Assembly (NCBI GenBank): GCA_028688145.1
Contig: JAQTYU010000001.1
Location: 516,284 to 580,283, forward strand
Direction: 5' to 3'
From: Thiotrichaceae bacterium
GTDB taxonomy: Bacteria > Pseudomonadota > Gammaproteobacteria > Beggiatoales > Beggiatoaceae
Length of the DNA stretch: 64,000 bases
In this document: positions 8,400 to 19,124 of the stretch, one piece after another
Numbering within the stretch: position 1 is the first letter of the stretch
Layout: each line of letters begins with the position of its first letter
Position numbers and translations under genes: made by a program
The notes under the pieces: model-generated
Database searches by the model: none
What the model saw: the letters and a program-made list of their open reading frames with translations, nothing else
What the model was told of the DNA's origin: nothing

Positions 8400-10198
8400 T
8401 GAGCGCGCAATCCCTTCTCTTACTGGGTATTTTGCTTAGTCTATTATTCGCCCTCGCCTATCCGCTCGGACTGTACCTTGCCAAAATCGGTGAAAGCACG
8501 ACCACTTTTGGCTGGATTAGTAAATTAGAACACGGACTCTATCGGCTGGCAGGCATTGACCCCAATTCCAGTATGAACTGGAAAACTTATGCATTCGCCT
8601 TGCTAGTTTTTAATGGCATCGGCACGCTTGCGGTCTATGCGGTGCAACGTCTGCAAACTTCGCTGCCTTTAAATCCTCAAGCCTTCCCCAATGTCAGCCC
8701 CGATTCTGCGTTTAATACCGCCGTGAGTTTTGTGAGTAACACCAATTGGCAAGGCTACGCGGGTGAATCCACGATGAGTTATTTCACCCAAATGCTGGCA
8801 CTCACGGGACAAAATTTCTTTTCAGCCGCCACAGGCATGGCGGTCGCATACGCCCTGATTCGCGGCTTCGCCTCCCATTCCACAAAAACGATTGGCAATT
8901 TTTGGGTCGATATTACCCGCTCCACTTTATACGTGTTGCTACCGCTGTCCACCGTGTTTGCAATTTTCTTAATGGGACAAGGAGTCATTCAAAACTTCTC
9001 AAGTTATCAAGAAGTTAGTTTACTAGACCCCGTCACTTATAGCCAAGCCAAAACCACCGCCGACGGTCAGCCGCTGAAAGATGAAAAAGGCAATCCAGTG
9101 ATGGAAAACGTCACCGTAAAAACCCAAACGCTGGCGTTAGGGCCTGTCGCTTCCCAAGAAGCGATTAAATTATTGGGCACCAATGGCGGCGGTTTTTTCA
9201 ATGCTAATTCAGCACATCCCTTTGAAAATCCTACGCCTTTAAGCAACTTTTTTGAAATGCTGTCGATTTTATTAATTCCGACCGCGCTGTGTTTTGCCTT
9301 TGGGAAAATGGTGGGCGACATGCGGCAAGGCTGGGCAATTTTGGGCGCAATGACGCTGATTTTTGTGTTGCTGAGCAGTGTGGTTTTGGTTGCAGAACAA
9401 CAAGCCCATCCCGCCTTACAAGCTTTAAACGTTGACCAAACCAGCAGCGCATTGCAGGCGGGCGGCAACATGGAAGGCAAAGAAAGCCGTTTCGGAGCCA
9501 GTGCTTCCGCACTATTTGCCGCAATTACCACCACCACCTCCTGCGGCGCAGTCAACTCAATGCACGATTCGTTCATGCCCTTGGGCGGCATGGTGCCATT
9601 AATTCTGATGCAATTTGGCGAAGTGGTTTTTGGCGGAGTCGGTTCAGGTTTATACGGCATGTTAATTTTTGCCATCTTAGCGGTATTTATCGCAGGCTTG
9701 ATGATTGGGCGCACCCCAGAATATTTAGGCAAAAAAATCCAAGCCTTTGAAATGAAAATGACTTCCATCGTGATTTTAGTCACCCCCGTGCTGGTATTAA
9801 GTTGCACCGCGCTGGCCTTGATGAGCGATGCGGGCACAAGCAGCATTGCCAATCCCAATGCACACGGTTTTGCTGAAATTTTATATGCCTTCAGCTCGGC
9901 GGCGAATAATAATGGCAGCGCGTTTGCGGGCTTGAATGCCAACACCCCGTTTTATAACAGTTTATTAGCTATGGCGATGTGGTTCGGGCGTTTTGCGATG
10001 ATTATTCCGATTCTCGCGATTGCAGGTTCTTTAGCCGAAAAGAAACGTCTCGAAGTCACCGCAGGCACGATGCCGACGCATGGCGTGTTATTTATTGCCT
10101 TATTAATCAGCGTGGTGGTGTTGGTGGGGGTGTTGAATTATGTGCCCGCGCTTGCGCTGGGCCCGATTGTCGAACACCTGCAACTTTTTGCACGCTAA
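8399..10198 (+). CDS. kdpA: Potassium-transporting ATPase subunit A
   Basis: KdpA is the potassium-channel-like subunit of the high-affinity Kdp pump in the inner membrane. The protein has 599 residues and about ten hydrophobic helices. Filter-region motifs typical of KdpA are visible: [46 protein letters not shown] and [14 protein letters not shown], one in each of the four pseudo-repeats. The start overlaps the kdpF stop and length fits the family (about 560-600). Part of the operon kdpF-A-B-C, expected to be induced at low potassium. Confidence 0.97.
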   Translation: MSAQSLLLLGILLSLLFALAYPLGLYLAKIGESTTTFGWISKLEHGLYRLAGIDPNSSMNWKTYAFALLVFNGIGTLAVYAVQRLQTSLPLNPQAFPNVSPDSAFNTAVSFVSNTNWQGYAGESTMSYFTQMLALTGQNFFSAATGMAVAYALIRGFASHSTKTIGNFWVDITRSTLYVLLPLSTVFAIFLMGQGVIQNFSSYQEVSLLDPVTYSQAKTTADGQPLKDEKGNPVMENVTVKTQTLALGPVASQEAIKLLGTNGGGFFNANSAHPFENPTPLSNFFEMLSILLIPTALCFAFGKMVGDMRQGWAILGAMTLIFVLLSSVVLVAEQQAHPALQALNVDQTSSALQAGGNMEGKESRFGASASALFAAITTTTSCGAVNSMHDSFMPLGGMVPLILMQFGEVVFGGVGSGLYGMLIFAILAVFIAGLMIGRTPEYLGKKIQAFEMKMTSIVILVTPVLVLSCTALALMSDAGTSSIANPNAHGFAEILYAFSSAANNNGSAFAGLNANTPFYNSLLAMAMWFGRFAMIIPILAIAGSLAEKKRLEVTAGTMPTHGVLFIALLISVVVLVGVLNYVPALALGPIVEHLQLFAR

Positions 10199-10211
10199 GA
10201 GGAAATCTACC

Positions 10212-12317
10212 ATGCACGTTTCAGAGTCCCATAGTTCACGTCAACGCATGAATCTGTTCGATTCACGTTTACTGATGCCTGCCATTGTCAGCGCGTTTAA
10301 AAAACTGCATCCCCGCACCCAATGGCGCAGTCCCGTGATGTTTGTGGTGTACATCGGCAGCATTTTGACCAGCTTATTATTTATTCAATCCTTGCTGGGC
10401 AAAGGCGAAGCCAGTCCGAGCTTTATTTTAGCCACTGCAATTTGGTTATGGTTCACGGTGCTGTTTGCCAATTTTGCCGAATCCTTGGCAGAAAGTCGCA
10501 GCAAAGCCCAAGCCGCATCTTTGCGCGCTTTGAAAAAAACCGTCATCGCAAAAAAATTAGCAACGCCCAAACACGGCGCGGCTTGGGAAGAAATTTCTGC
10601 GGGAGAATTGCGTAAAGGCGACGTGGTGTTAGTCGAAACGGGCGATGTGATTCCTGTGGATGGCGAAGTTATCGAAGGCATTGCCACCGTGGATGAAAGC
10701 GCGATTACGGGCGAATCTGCGCCTGTGATTCGGGAATCGGGCGGCGATTTTTCCGCAGTCACGGGCGGCACGCGGGTGTTATCTGATTGGTTAGTGGTGC
10801 GAATTGTGGTCAATCCCGGTGAAGCGTTTATCGACCGCATGATTGCAATGGTGGAAGGCGCAAAGCGTCAAAAAACGCCGAACGAAATCGCGCTCACGAT
10901 TTTACTGATTGCCTTAACCATTGTTTTCCTAGTGGTTACCGTGACCTTGTTGCCGATGTCTTTATTTGCGGTGGAAACTGCCAAGTTGGGCGAACCCGTC
11001 AGCGTCACCGTGTTGATTGCCTTGTTGGTGTGTTTAATTCCCACCACGATTGGCGGTTTACTTTCGACGATTGGCGTGGCGGGTATGAGCCGCATGATGC
11101 AAGCCAATGTGATTGCCACTTCAGGACGCGCCGTCGAAGCGGCGGGCGATGTCGATGTGTTGCTGTTGGATAAAACAGGTACGATTACCTTAGGCAATCG
11201 GCAAGCTTCCGATTTTATGCCCGCTCCCAATGTCAGCGAAGCGCAATTAGCCGACGCGGCACAATTGGCCTCTTTGGCAGATGAAACTCCCGAAGGGCGT
11301 AGCATTGTGGTGTTGGCAAAACAACGCTTCAATATTCGTGAACGCGAAATGGAAGGTTTACACGCGGTTTTCGTGCCTTTCACGGCACAAACGCGAATGA
11401 GTGGGGTAAATATTGGCGAAAGTACAATTCTCGGAGAACGTGCGATTCGTAAAGGTGCTGCGGACACCATGAAAGCTTATGTCGAAGCTCTAGGGCATGT
11501 ATTTCCGCCCGAAGTGACGCGTGCCGTTGAAGATATTGCACGCCGTGGCAGCACGCCTTTGGTGGTGGTGGATGGGGATCGGGTCATGGGCGCGGTCGAA
11601 TTAAAAGACATCGTCAAGGGCGGGATTAAAGAACGCTTTGCAGAATTGCGGCGCATGGGTATTAAAACCGTGATGATTACGGGCGACAACCGTTTAACCG
11701 CCGCCGCGATTGCCGCTGAAGCGGGGGTTGACGATTTTCTTGCCGAGGCAACGCCTGAAGAAAAGCTCAGATTAATTCGCAGTTATCAAGCCCAAGGGCG
11801 TTTGGTGGCGATGACGGGCGACGGCACTAACGATGCGCCTGCCTTGGCACAAGCCGATGTCGCGGTGGCGATGAATTCGGGCACACAGGCGGCAAAAGAA
11901 GCGGGTAATATGGTCGATTTGGATTCTAATCCCACGAAACTATTAGAAATTGTGGAAATTGGTAAACAAATGCTGATGACGCGCGGCTCACTGACCACCT
12001 TTTCCATTGCCAATGATATTGCGAAATATTTTGCCATTATTCCCGCCGCCTTCACCACCACCTATCCCCAGTTAAATCTGTTGAATGTCATGCACTTAAG
12101 CAGTCCCAGTTCTGCAATTATGTCGGCGGTGATTTTTAACGCCTTGATTATTGTTGCCTTGATTCCGCTCGCGTTGAAAGGGGTGAAATATCGGGCAGTG
12201 GGCGCGGCGTTGTTGCTGCAACGCAATTTATTAATTTATGGCTTGGGCGGTGTCATCGTGCCCTTTGTGGGCATTAAATTAATTGACATGATTTTAACGG
12301 GCTTGAGTTTTGTTTAA
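10212..12317 (+). CDS. kdpB: Potassium-transporting ATPase ATP-binding subunit B
   Basis: KdpB is the P-type ATPase subunit that energises potassium uptake through KdpA. The 701-residue protein shows the actuator motif [10 protein letters not shown], the phosphorylation motif [12 protein letters not shown] with the aspartate near residue 320, and the hinge motif [11 protein letters not shown] near 537. Six to seven membrane helices are placed as in the family. The ATG at 10212 was chosen because GAGGA lies 8 bases upstream; the frame stays open further into kdpA, but that extension is a shadow of kdpA. The gap to kdpA is 13 bp. Confidence 0.97.
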   Translation: MHVSESHSSRQRMNLFDSRLLMPAIVSAFKKLHPRTQWRSPVMFVVYIGSILTSLLFIQSLLGKGEASPSFILATAIWLWFTVLFANFAESLAESRSKAQAASLRALKKTVIAKKLATPKHGAAWEEISAGELRKGDVVLVETGDVIPVDGEVIEGIATVDESAITGESAPVIRESGGDFSAVTGGTRVLSDWLVVRIVVNPGEAFIDRMIAMVEGAKRQKTPNEIALTILLIALTIVFLVVTVTLLPMSLFAVETAKLGEPVSVTVLIALLVCLIPTTIGGLLSTIGVAGMSRMMQANVIATSGRAVEAAGDVDVLLLDKTGTITLGNRQASDFMPAPNVSEAQLADAAQLASLADETPEGRSIVVLAKQRFNIREREMEGLHAVFVPFTAQTRMSGVNIGESTILGERAIRKGAADTMKAYVEALGHVFPPEVTRAVEDIARRGSTPLVVVDGDRVMGAVELKDIVKGGIKERFAELRRMGIKTVMITGDNRLTAAAIAAEAGVDDFLAEATPEEKLRLIRSYQAQGRLVAMTGDGTNDAPALAQADVAVAMNSGTQAAKEAGNMVDLDSNPTKLLEIVEIGKQMLMTRGSLTTFSIANDIAKYFAIIPAAFTTTYPQLNLLNVMHLSSPSSAIMSAVIFNALIIVALIPLALKGVKYRAVGAALLLQRNLLIYGLGGVIVPFVGIKLIDMILTGLSFV

Positions 12318-12359
12318 TTGCACGCGGGCTAAATCATGCCCGCCTTAGGAGTCATCATC

Positions 12360-12938
12360 ATGAACAGTATTTTTCGTCCCGCCTTGGTGTTGTTTGTCGC
12401 GCTGAGTGTCATTTGTGGCGTATTTTATCCTGCGCTTATTACAGGAATTGGGCAGGCGGCGTTTGCCAGTCAAGCACAAGGCAGTTTGGTTTCAGCGAAT
12501 GGGAAAATTGTGGGTTCTTCATTGATTGGGCAAGCGTTTAGTTCACCGCAATATTTTTGGGGTAGACCCTCGGCAACCAGCCCGATGCCGAATAATGCCG
12601 CCGCTTCAAGTGGTTCTAATCAAGGATCATTAAATCCTGCATTAATTGACGCAGTGAAAGCCCGTATTGACGCATTAAAAGCCGCTGACCCTGAAAATAC
12701 GGCAGCCATTCCTGTGGATTTGGTCACCGCTTCTGCCAGTGGTTTAGACCCTGAAATCAGTGCGGCAGCCGCTTATTATCAAGCGAATCGGATTGCGCGC
12801 GCCCGTCATCTCAGTCTTGAACAGGTCAAAAAACTGATTACAACACAGGAAAAACCGCAGTATTTTGGATTTTTAGGGGAAACGCGGGTGAATGTGTTGG
12901 CGTTGAATTTGGCGTTGGATCAGGGGATTGGGAAGTAA
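12360..12938 (+). CDS. kdpC: Potassium-transporting ATPase subunit C
   Basis: KdpC is a single-span protein that joins KdpA and KdpB and raises ATP affinity. The 192-residue protein has one N-terminal membrane helix (about 6-28), then the conserved soluble part with [20 protein letters not shown] and [19 protein letters not shown], and the typical end [16 protein letters not shown]. The ATG at 12360 follows AGGAG with 8 bases of spacing; an in-frame ATG at 12336 lacks one. No kdpD or kdpE follows; the next gene runs convergently and overlaps by 19 bp. Confidence 0.95.
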   Translation: MNSIFRPALVLFVALSVICGVFYPALITGIGQAAFASQAQGSLVSANGKIVGSSLIGQAFSSPQYFWGRPSATSPMPNNAAASSGSNQGSLNPALIDAVKARIDALKAADPENTAAIPVDLVTASASGLDPEISAAAAYYQANRIARARHLSLEQVKKLITTQEKPQYFGFLGETRVNVLALNLALDQGIGK

Positions 12939-13111
12939 GTTAAATCAGCCCCCAAAGGAAATGCGGGATAAAGCCCTAAAATGGGCATGAAGAAAGTTGT
13001 CACGGGTTCTTTATGCCATGCGTCCATCATTTCCCTGTCCCAGAAAAACAGCAAGGACGTGAAAAGAAAATAAACTACCTGTAACACTAATGCCCATTCT
13101 AAGGGAGACAT
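12920..13111 (-). CDS. Small putative membrane protein, 63 residues
   Basis: The function is not recognised. The product starts [11 protein letters not shown], has one clear membrane helix (about 6-24, [16 protein letters not shown]) and a second hydrophobic stretch near 38-55. The ATG at 13111 is supported by AGAAGG seven bases upstream, better than the upstream GTG. The 3' end overlaps the end of kdpC by 19 bp on the opposite strand. It is downstream of leuC on the same strand but separated by a repeat. A real gene is likely because of the good ribosome site. Confidence 0.6.
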   Translation of the reverse strand: MSPLEWALVLQVVYFLFTSLLFFWDREMMDAWHKEPVTTFFMPILGLYPAFPLGADLTYFPIP

Positions 13112-13128
13112 CGTCAAACCTTCTTTTT

Positions 13129-13229
13129 GTCTGAACCGCAATTCACACAATTACCCCAATTCACACAATTAAAGATAATTCTTTTTTCATTGCGGTAATT
13201 GCGAAAATTAAGTGAATTGTGGTTCAGAC
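13129..13229. repeat. Inverted repeat with GTCTGAACC ends (101 bp)
   Basis: GTCTGAACCGCAATTCAC at 13129-13146 is mirrored by GTGAATTGTGGTTCAGAC at 13212-13229, with one mismatch in 18 bp. Inside are two ATTCACACAATTA units. A solitary end of the same type (AATTGTGGTTCAGAC) is near 32.17 kb and a fragment near 34.69 kb. It looks like a small non-coding dispersed element. Confidence 0.8.
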
Positions 13230-13246
13230 AACAATACGCTCACAAC

Positions 13247-14662
13247 TTATTGAAAAGTCCGCACATCCACAAAATGACCCGCAATTGCCGCAGCGGCTGC
13301 CATCGCAGGGCTGACCAAATGCGTGCGGCTGCCTTGTCCTTGTCTGCCTTCAAAATTGCGGTTTGAAGTCGAAGCACAGCGTTCACCTTCTTCCAAACGA
13401 TCCGCATTCATCGCCAAACACATCGAGCAACCCGGTTCACGCCATTCAAAACCCGCCTCGAGAAATACTTTATCCAAGCCTTCGCGTTCTGCTTGCGCTT
13501 TGATTAAACCAGAACCCGCAACCACTAACGCCTGCTTGATATTGCTCGCGACTTTGTGCCCTTTGACCACAGCCGCCGCCACACGTAAATCTTCAAGCCG
13601 TGAATTGGTGCAAGAACCAATAAACACGCGATCCAAATTCACCGCAGTAATTGGCGTGCCTGCTTTCAAATCCATATACGCCAAAGCGCGACGCATTCCT
13701 TCTGCCTTGACAGGATCATCCATTTTGTCGGGGTCAGGAATATTTTGATCGATAGATAACACCATTTCAGGCGACGTGCCCCAAGTCACTTGTGGCTGAA
13801 TCGTGCTCGCATCTAATTCAACGATGCAGTCAAAATGCGCGCCTTCATCGCTGTGCAAATCTTGCCAAGCCGCCACTGCCTTATCCCAATTTTCAGCATT
13901 GGGCGCAAACGGGCGACCTTTCACATAGTCAATCGTCTTTTCGTCAACCGCAATCATGCCTGCGCGCGCGCCTGCTTCAATTGCCATGTTGCACACCGTC
14001 ATCCGCCCTTCGACCGACAAATCACGAATCGCACTGCCTGCAAATTCAATCGCATAGCCTGTGCCGCCCGCCGTGCCGATTTTGCCAATGATGGCGAGAA
14101 TAATATCTTTCCCAGAAACATCTTTGGCGGCTTTGCCTTCGACTTTCACCAACATGTTTTTCGATTTCTTTTGCACTAAGCATTGCGTGGCTAACACATG
14201 TTCGACTTCTGAAGTGCCAATCCCAAACGCCAACGCGCCAAATGCGCCATGCGTTGAAGTGTGCGAGTCGCCACAAACCACGGTCATGCCGGGTAAAACC
14301 GCGCCTTGTTCAGGCCCGATAACATGCACAATGCCTTGGCGAATATCGTTAATATCTAATTTGGTGATATTAAACTCAGCACAATTCTTATCCAAAGTTT
14401 CGACTTGTAAACGTGAAATAGGGTCAACAATGTCCGCCACGCCATTTTTACGATTCGTCGTCGGGACGTTGTGATCAGGCACTGCTAAATTTGCCGACAG
14501 TTTCCAAGGCGCGCGCTGTGCTAAACGCAGCCCGTCGAAAGCCTGTGGCGAGGTCACTTCATGCAGCAAGTGCCGATCAATATAAAGCAAAGCCGCGCCG
14601 TTTTCGTCCACGCGCACTAAATGAGCATCCCACAACTTATCGTACAAGGTTTTAGCAGACAT
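13247..14662 (-). CDS. leuC: 3-isopropylmalate dehydratase large subunit
   Basis: LeuC with LeuD isomerises 2- to 3-isopropylmalate in leucine synthesis; it is a 4Fe-4S aconitase-family enzyme. The 471-residue length is exact for the proteobacterial type. The family signatures are present: [19 protein letters not shown] around residue 130 and [14 protein letters not shown] around 345, with the third cluster cysteine region [11 protein letters not shown] near 415. leuD and leuB do not follow; the next gene downstream is the small membrane protein beyond a repeat. Identification is firm. Confidence 0.97.
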   Translation of the reverse strand: MSAKTLYDKLWDAHLVRVDENGAALLYIDRHLLHEVTSPQAFDGLRLAQRAPWKLSANLAVPDHNVPTTNRKNGVADIVDPISRLQVETLDKNCAEFNITKLDINDIRQGIVHVIGPEQGAVLPGMTVVCGDSHTSTHGAFGALAFGIGTSEVEHVLATQCLVQKKSKNMLVKVEGKAAKDVSGKDIILAIIGKIGTAGGTGYAIEFAGSAIRDLSVEGRMTVCNMAIEAGARAGMIAVDEKTIDYVKGRPFAPNAENWDKAVAAWQDLHSDEGAHFDCIVELDASTIQPQVTWGTSPEMVLSIDQNIPDPDKMDDPVKAEGMRRALAYMDLKAGTPITAVNLDRVFIGSCTNSRLEDLRVAAAVVKGHKVASNIKQALVVAGSGLIKAQAEREGLDKVFLEAGFEWREPGCSMCLAMNADRLEEGERCASTSNRNFEGRQGQGSRTHLVSPAMAAAAAIAGHFVDVRTFQ

Positions 14663-14728
14663 AAGATTTCCTAACTCTATGATAGATGCGTAAAGCGTAT
14701 TTTTTGTAAATATATCAAAATATTAAAC

Positions 14729-14810
14729 CGCGCCCCCAACCCCCTAAAGGGGGCTAAACATAAAGAATTTAATTAATGTTTAAAGTCCCCTTTAGGGGAT
14801 TAGGGGCGCA
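14729..14810. repeat. Inverted repeat of GCGCCCC / CCCCTAAAGGGG type
   Basis: CGCGCCCCCAACCCCCTAAA on the left is mirrored by TTTAGGGGATTAGGGGCGC on the right, and each arm contains its own CCCCTAAAGGGG hairpin. It lies between leuC and the LysM gene, and may also end the LysM transcript. No gene is seen in 14663-14855. Confidence 0.8.
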
Positions 14811-14855
14811 GTTAGCTTTTAATGAGATTAAAAAATAATCCCATTAGATAGATAT

Positions 14856-15197
14856 TTAAGGAGCAACCACTTTCAAAGTTTGACCAATTTTGATGCTATT
14901 GCCCTTGAGCTTATTCCAGGTTTGCAACTGTTTAACTGTCACACTATAACGTTTAGAAATGTTATACAGCGTGTCTTCTTTTGCAACAACGTGTGTAGTC
15001 GCAGACGCAGCAGGCGTAACCATCACAGTGGGGGCATAAGTAGGTGTTGGTGTTGGGGTATAAATAGGCGTTGTCGCAGGCGGCATGGAAACCGCGTCAA
15101 CGTTAGGCGTATCGGTGCTAGCGGCATCTTGGGTGCTGGCACAGCCGCCTAAAACTAATAACGCCGCAAGACCAGTGACGGTAAATAACTTATTCAT
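14856..15197 (-). CDS. LysM-domain lipoprotein
   Basis: The 113-residue protein begins with a lipoprotein signal peptide whose lipobox is LVLGGCAS (lipidated C19). A Thr/Pro-rich linker (about 25-65) with a TPTPTPTYAPT run follows. A single C-terminal LysM domain (about 67-112) with HVVAKEDTLYNISKRY and GQTLKVV completes it. LysM binds peptidoglycan N-acetylglucosamine, so the protein probably tethers an outer- or inner-membrane lipid anchor to the cell wall. There is no catalytic domain, so it is not itself a hydrolase. GGAG lies upstream of the ATG. It is not closely linked with neighbours; 15198-15316 holds only the upstream region and a TTGTCTC/GAGACAA pair. Confidence 0.88.
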   Translation of the reverse strand: MNKLFTVTGLAALLVLGGCASTQDAASTDTPNVDAVSMPPATTPIYTPTPTPTYAPTVMVTPAASATTHVVAKEDTLYNISKRYSVTVKQLQTWNKLKGNSIKIGQTLKVVAP

Positions 15198-15316
15198 AGG
15201 GTAACTCCTTAGTGTTCAGTGGATTAATAAAATTACTTAGTAGAACTGCCTTATTGTCTCTCCAAGCAACTCAGTCTTGCTCGCAAAAGAAATACTGACT
15301 CAGACCTCGAGACAAT

Positions 15317-16492
15317 TTAGAGGCTTATCACCTGCCAATTGCCTTCGATTTTCTGCAATTCATGGGTACAGCCCATTGCCGCAGCCTCACCCGTTTGTCC
15401 TGCTAAACCACAAATCACAATTTCACCCTCGGCACGCAACGCGTTCACAGTAGCGGTAAAAGCTTCACTGGGTTCAACTTGTGCGGGGGCAAAAACTTTA
15501 CAAGCATCACTTTCAAAATCAGGCATTAACGCGGTTAAAGAACGTAAATCGGTACTAAATCCTGTGGCGGCGCGCGCTCTGCCGAACACTTTGCCGATGT
15601 CGTCATAACGCCCACCTTGAGCAATCGCCTGACCTTGCCCGATGATATACGCCGCAAACACAATGCCCGTGTGATAATTATAGCCACGCAATTCCGCTAA
15701 ATCGAAATGCAACACTGCGTCAGGCAATAATTGGGTTAATTGCACCAAGCTTTGCAAGGCTGCTTTCACCTCTTCAGGCGCATTTTCCAACGCCTTGGCA
15801 GCTTCGTTTAATACTTGAACATCGCCATTGAGTGCCACCAAGCTTAATAACATTTGTTGCAAGCCTGTTTCCACTTGCCATTGCTGCAATAAATTGGCGA
15901 TTTCTGCACGGGCTTTGCGCTGCATTGCTTCAAATAATTCAGCTTGTTGCGCTTCGGAAAGTGCGGCTTTTGCAACCAGCCCGCGATAAATCCCCACATG
16001 TCCCACATCGACATGCAAGGCGGTAATCCCTGCAGCTTCAAAAGTCGCCAGCATTAAAGATAAAATTTCCGCATCGCTGGCAATGCCTGCATGTCCGTAT
16101 AATTCCGCACCGACTTGATATAAAGAGCGCGAACCTGCGAAACCATCAGGGCGGGTGTGCAACACCGTGCCCATGTAACATAAGCGCGTCGGCTGTTCAC
16201 GTTTCAAATTGTGGGCATCAATTCGCGCCACTTGCGGGGTAATATCCGCACGCACGCCCATCATCCGCCCCGTCAACTGATCGGTGAGCTTGAAAGTTTG
16301 CAGGTCTAAATCATGTCCTGTGCCCACCAGCAAAGAATCTAAATATTCAATCATCGGGGTAATGACAAATTCATAACCCCAACGGGTGTACAAATCCACC
16401 AAACGGCGGCGTAAATGCTCTAAACGCACCGCCTCAGTGGGCAATACTTCGGTAATTCCCGCAGGCAATAACCAACGATCTTGATAACTCAT
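15317..16492 (-). CDS. hisZ: ATP phosphoribosyltransferase regulatory subunit
   Basis: HisZ is a histidyl-tRNA-synthetase-like protein that activates the short form of HisG in the first step of histidine synthesis. The 391-residue product shows the class II synthetase-like motifs: ITPMIEYLDSLL, FKLTDQLTGRMMGVRADITP and AQGGRYDDIGKVFGR, while lacking the tRNA-binding domain. The ATG at 16492 overlaps the stop of the preceding gene as ATGA, which favours it over the TTG at 16504. The order hflK-hflC-yjeT-hisZ is standard in gammaproteobacteria and normally continues with purA, but here the next gene is the LysM lipoprotein. Confidence 0.94.
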   Translation of the reverse strand: MSYQDRWLLPAGITEVLPTEAVRLEHLRRRLVDLYTRWGYEFVITPMIEYLDSLLVGTGHDLDLQTFKLTDQLTGRMMGVRADITPQVARIDAHNLKREQPTRLCYMGTVLHTRPDGFAGSRSLYQVGAELYGHAGIASDAEILSLMLATFEAAGITALHVDVGHVGIYRGLVAKAALSEAQQAELFEAMQRKARAEIANLLQQWQVETGLQQMLLSLVALNGDVQVLNEAAKALENAPEEVKAALQSLVQLTQLLPDAVLHFDLAELRGYNYHTGIVFAAYIIGQGQAIAQGGRYDDIGKVFGRARAATGFSTDLRSLTALMPDFESDACKVFAPAQVEPSEAFTATVNALRAEGEIVICGLAGQTGEAAAMGCTHELQKIEGNWQVISL

Positions 16493-16680
16493 CCACGTAC
16501 CCAATACAGCAAAATCAAACCAATCACCATGCTCACTAAACCCATCATGCGTAATGCCGCGTCATCCATGCCGAGCAAGACACGCAGGCTATTACGCAAA
16601 TTTTCAGGGCTTAGGAATGGCATGATCCCTTCGACCACCATCACCAAGGCTAAGGCGGCTAACAAATCATCCCAAGCCAT
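16489..16680 (-). CDS. DUF2065 (YjeT-family) small membrane protein
   Basis: The 63-residue protein has two membrane helices (about 5-22 and 42-60) linked by the family segment FLSPENLRNSL. Its function is unknown, but the gene is regularly found between hflC and hisZ or purA. Here it lies 5 bp after hflC and overlaps hisZ by 4 bp, so all are probably one transcript. Confidence 0.9.
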   Translation of the reverse strand: MAWDDLLAALALVMVVEGIMPFLSPENLRNSLRVLLGMDDAALRMMGLVSMVIGLILLYWVRG

Positions 16681-16685
16681 GAGGA

Positions 16686-17591
16686 CTATTCTCTTTTCAC
16701 AGGCGGAAGATCAGGGGTGGTTGAGCCTTTCAATTGATTAAAATAGCCGAAAAATTCTGACTCGGGTTGTAACACTAAGATGTCGTTTTTATTGCTGAAG
16801 GATTTACGATACGCCATCAAACTGCGATAGAAACCGTAAAACTCAGGATTTTTGCCATAAGAACGCGCATAAATTTCGGAAGCTTGCGCATCGCCTTCAC
16901 CGCGAATTTGTTCTGCATCGCGTTCCGCATTGGCTAAAGTTTCCAAATTGCCACGATCCGCTTCCGCTTGAATTTTCAGAGCTTCCGCTTCACCTTGTGA
17001 ACGTAAATTTTTAGCATCGCGTTCACGTTCAGCTTCCATACGGCGGAATACGGAAGTGCTGACTTCTTTCGGCAATTCAATGCGTTTAATCCGCACATCA
17101 ATCACTTCAATCCCAAATTGCTTAATCCGTTGATTGGCTTGTTGGGTGATTAAATCCATGATTTGCGCCCGATCCCCAGAAACCACTTCTTGAATAGTGC
17201 GTTTCCCAAACTCGCTACGCAAACCGTCGGCAATGATTTCTGCCAAACGCTTGCCTGCGCGGTCAGTGCTGCCACTCACAGAAGTGAAATAGGTAGTGAG
17301 ATCAATAATTTTCCACTTCGCATAAGAATCCACAATCAGATTCTTCTTTTCTTTGGTCAAAAAGTGCGCAGGTTCTGCGTCCAAATTTTGAATACGCGCA
17401 TCGAAAATCCGTAAGCTGTCCAACATCGGTACTTTGACATGTAAGCCGGGTGCATAATCACCGCTGATAATTTTCCCAAAACGCAAAATTAACGCGAGTT
17501 CATTTTGTTGCACGGTGAACAGGGACATGCTGCCAATGACCAAACATAACAACAGTGCCGTTAATACGCCGACAAATTTACCTTGTGACAT
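16686..17591 (-). CDS. hflC: HflC, modulator of FtsH protease
   Basis: HflC and HflK form a large periplasm-facing cage around the FtsH protease and modulate its action. The 301-residue protein has one N-terminal membrane helix (about 5-24), then the band-7/SPFH domain with ARIQNLDAEPAHFLTKEKK, and a long charged helix rich in Glu, Ala and Arg (about 190-250). The start overlaps the hflK stop (TAATG). Length fits the family. Confidence 0.95.
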   Translation of the reverse strand: MSQGKFVGVLTALLLCLVIGSMSLFTVQQNELALILRFGKIISGDYAPGLHVKVPMLDSLRIFDARIQNLDAEPAHFLTKEKKNLIVDSYAKWKIIDLTTYFTSVSGSTDRAGKRLAEIIADGLRSEFGKRTIQEVVSGDRAQIMDLITQQANQRIKQFGIEVIDVRIKRIELPKEVSTSVFRRMEAERERDAKNLRSQGEAEALKIQAEADRGNLETLANAERDAEQIRGEGDAQASEIYARSYGKNPEFYGFYRSLMAYRKSFSNKNDILVLQPESEFFGYFNQLKGSTTPDLPPVKRE

Positions 17592-18760
17592 TAGCGAGTA
17601 CCTCTCGAACGCGAATCATCCTGATCACGCGAACGTCCATCTCGAGGACGCTCTTCTGTGGGCGCAGCAGGGGGAGGGGGATTATTATTAGCAACAGGCT
17701 GAGAAACTTGAGGCGCGTTAATATTAGAATTTCCCATTAAACGATCTAAGGGTAAATACATAATATTATTGCCGTGTTTCGTGTCCATTAACACTTTGCT
17801 GGTGCTAGACATCACCGTTTCCATCGATTCTAAATAAATCCGTTTCCGCGTAATTTCAGGCGCTTTGTTGTACTCGTTCAAAATACTGATAAAACGTTGC
17901 GTTTCCCCTTCAGCACGCGCAATCACTTGTGCTTTATAGCCTTGGGCTTCTTGACGTAACTTTTCCGCATAACCGCCCGCGCGTTGACGAATTTCATTGG
18001 CATAAGCTTGGGCTTTATTTTTAATGCGTTCTTCGTCTTCACGCGCTTTAATCACATCTGCAAACGCATCTTGCACCGCTTCAGGGGGTTGTGCGTTTTG
18101 CATGTTGACGCTGGCGACTTGTAAGCCCGTTTCATAACGGTCTAAGATATTTTGTAAAGATTTTTTAGTATCACTGGCAACACGGTCGCGTTGTCCCGTC
18201 AATACTTCATCCATTTTGCCATTACCGATGACTTCTCGCAGCGCGCTTTCTGTGGCTTGATGCAAGGTGCTGTCAGGGTCACGCACTTTGAATAAATAAT
18301 CTTTTGCGCCATCGGACTTGATGTTGTATTGCACCACTAGCTCAATTTCGACCATATTTTCATCTTGGGTCAACATTAAGGCTTTATGGGTGACGGCGCG
18401 CATTTGTTCTACGTTAATCTTTTGAACCGCTTCAATAGGGTAGGGAATATGCCAATTCAAACCTTGTTGCGTGGTTCTCGTATAACTACCGAAATAAGTT
18501 TCGATCCCTTGTTCTGCGGGTTGAATGGTGTAAAACCCAAAACTTCCCCACACTAATAACAGCACGACTAAAAGAGCACCGATCACCCCCATGCTCACGT
18601 TATCATCCGAGCCATTGCCTGAGGGTTTTCCGCCGAACAAGCCTTTTAGTTTTTCCTGCCATTTTTTAAAAATTTCATCCAAGTCAGGAGGGCCTTGTTC
18701 GTTTTTACGATGACCCCAAGGGTCTTTATTCCCATTACCACTGGGTTCATTCCAAGCCAT
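17591..18760 (-). CDS. hflK: HflK, modulator of FtsH protease
   Basis: HflK is the partner of HflC at the inner membrane. The 389-residue protein begins with the Gly/Pro/Asn-rich cytosolic leader MAWNEPSGNGNKDPWG, has one membrane helix (about 57-80), the SPFH domain with QPAEQGIETYFGSY, a long coiled helix, and a Pro/Arg-rich tail with an alternating Arg-Ser-Asp pattern. This is the first gene of the operon; hflX and hfq, which often precede it, are absent. Confidence 0.95.
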   Translation of the reverse strand: MAWNEPSGNGNKDPWGHRKNEQGPPDLDEIFKKWQEKLKGLFGGKPSGNGSDDNVSMGVIGALLVVLLLVWGSFGFYTIQPAEQGIETYFGSYTRTTQQGLNWHIPYPIEAVQKINVEQMRAVTHKALMLTQDENMVEIELVVQYNIKSDGAKDYLFKVRDPDSTLHQATESALREVIGNGKMDEVLTGQRDRVASDTKKSLQNILDRYETGLQVASVNMQNAQPPEAVQDAFADVIKAREDEERIKNKAQAYANEIRQRAGGYAEKLRQEAQGYKAQVIARAEGETQRFISILNEYNKAPEITRKRIYLESMETVMSSTSKVLMDTKHGNNIMYLPLDRLMGNSNINAPQVSQPVANNNPPPPAAPTEERPRDGRSRDQDDSRSRGTR

Positions 18761-19124
18761 GTATCTGCTCCGTTATATTTAGCATTGAGTAAGATGGTAA
18801 CTCGCATTGTATAATTTGTAATGCCGCGAGTTGAGTAGTTGACGCAGTCTCCCAATAATAAAACATGAGAGGCTTGCGATCAGTGCTTAAGTTCTGTGTT
18901 ATAAAGCCGTGAGTTGCCCGATACAGGGAAGCCGTGACTTGTGACTAAGGTCAAAATAAGAATTTTATGTGGCTTAGAGAAGCCTGACAAGGGCTTAGTC
19001 ACTTGCATTGAGCAAAGTTGCGGGTTTAATCATAGCACATTCAGCTCCCTACACGCTTAGGGATGCGACTGAAATATTTTAAGATATTGGGCATTTTGGC
19101 GATTTTTACAGGGCTTAAGCACAG
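18761..19124. other. Intergenic region between divergent hflK and rnhB
   Basis: These 364 bp hold no convincing gene. They should carry the hflK and rnhB promoters, but I see no clear sigma-70 pair worth calling. GCCGTGAGTTGCCC and GCCGTGACTTGTGAC near 18.91-18.95 kb form a short imperfect direct repeat. Confidence 0.5.

Noticed and set aside
9067..9945. A 292-codon minus-strand open frame opposite kdpA
   Set aside because: It runs through the KdpA filter motifs in antisense and has no ribosome site; kdpA is certain.
10140..10211. Upstream extension of kdpB into kdpA
   Set aside because: It overlaps the end of kdpA; GAGGA 8 bases before the ATG at 10212 decides the start.
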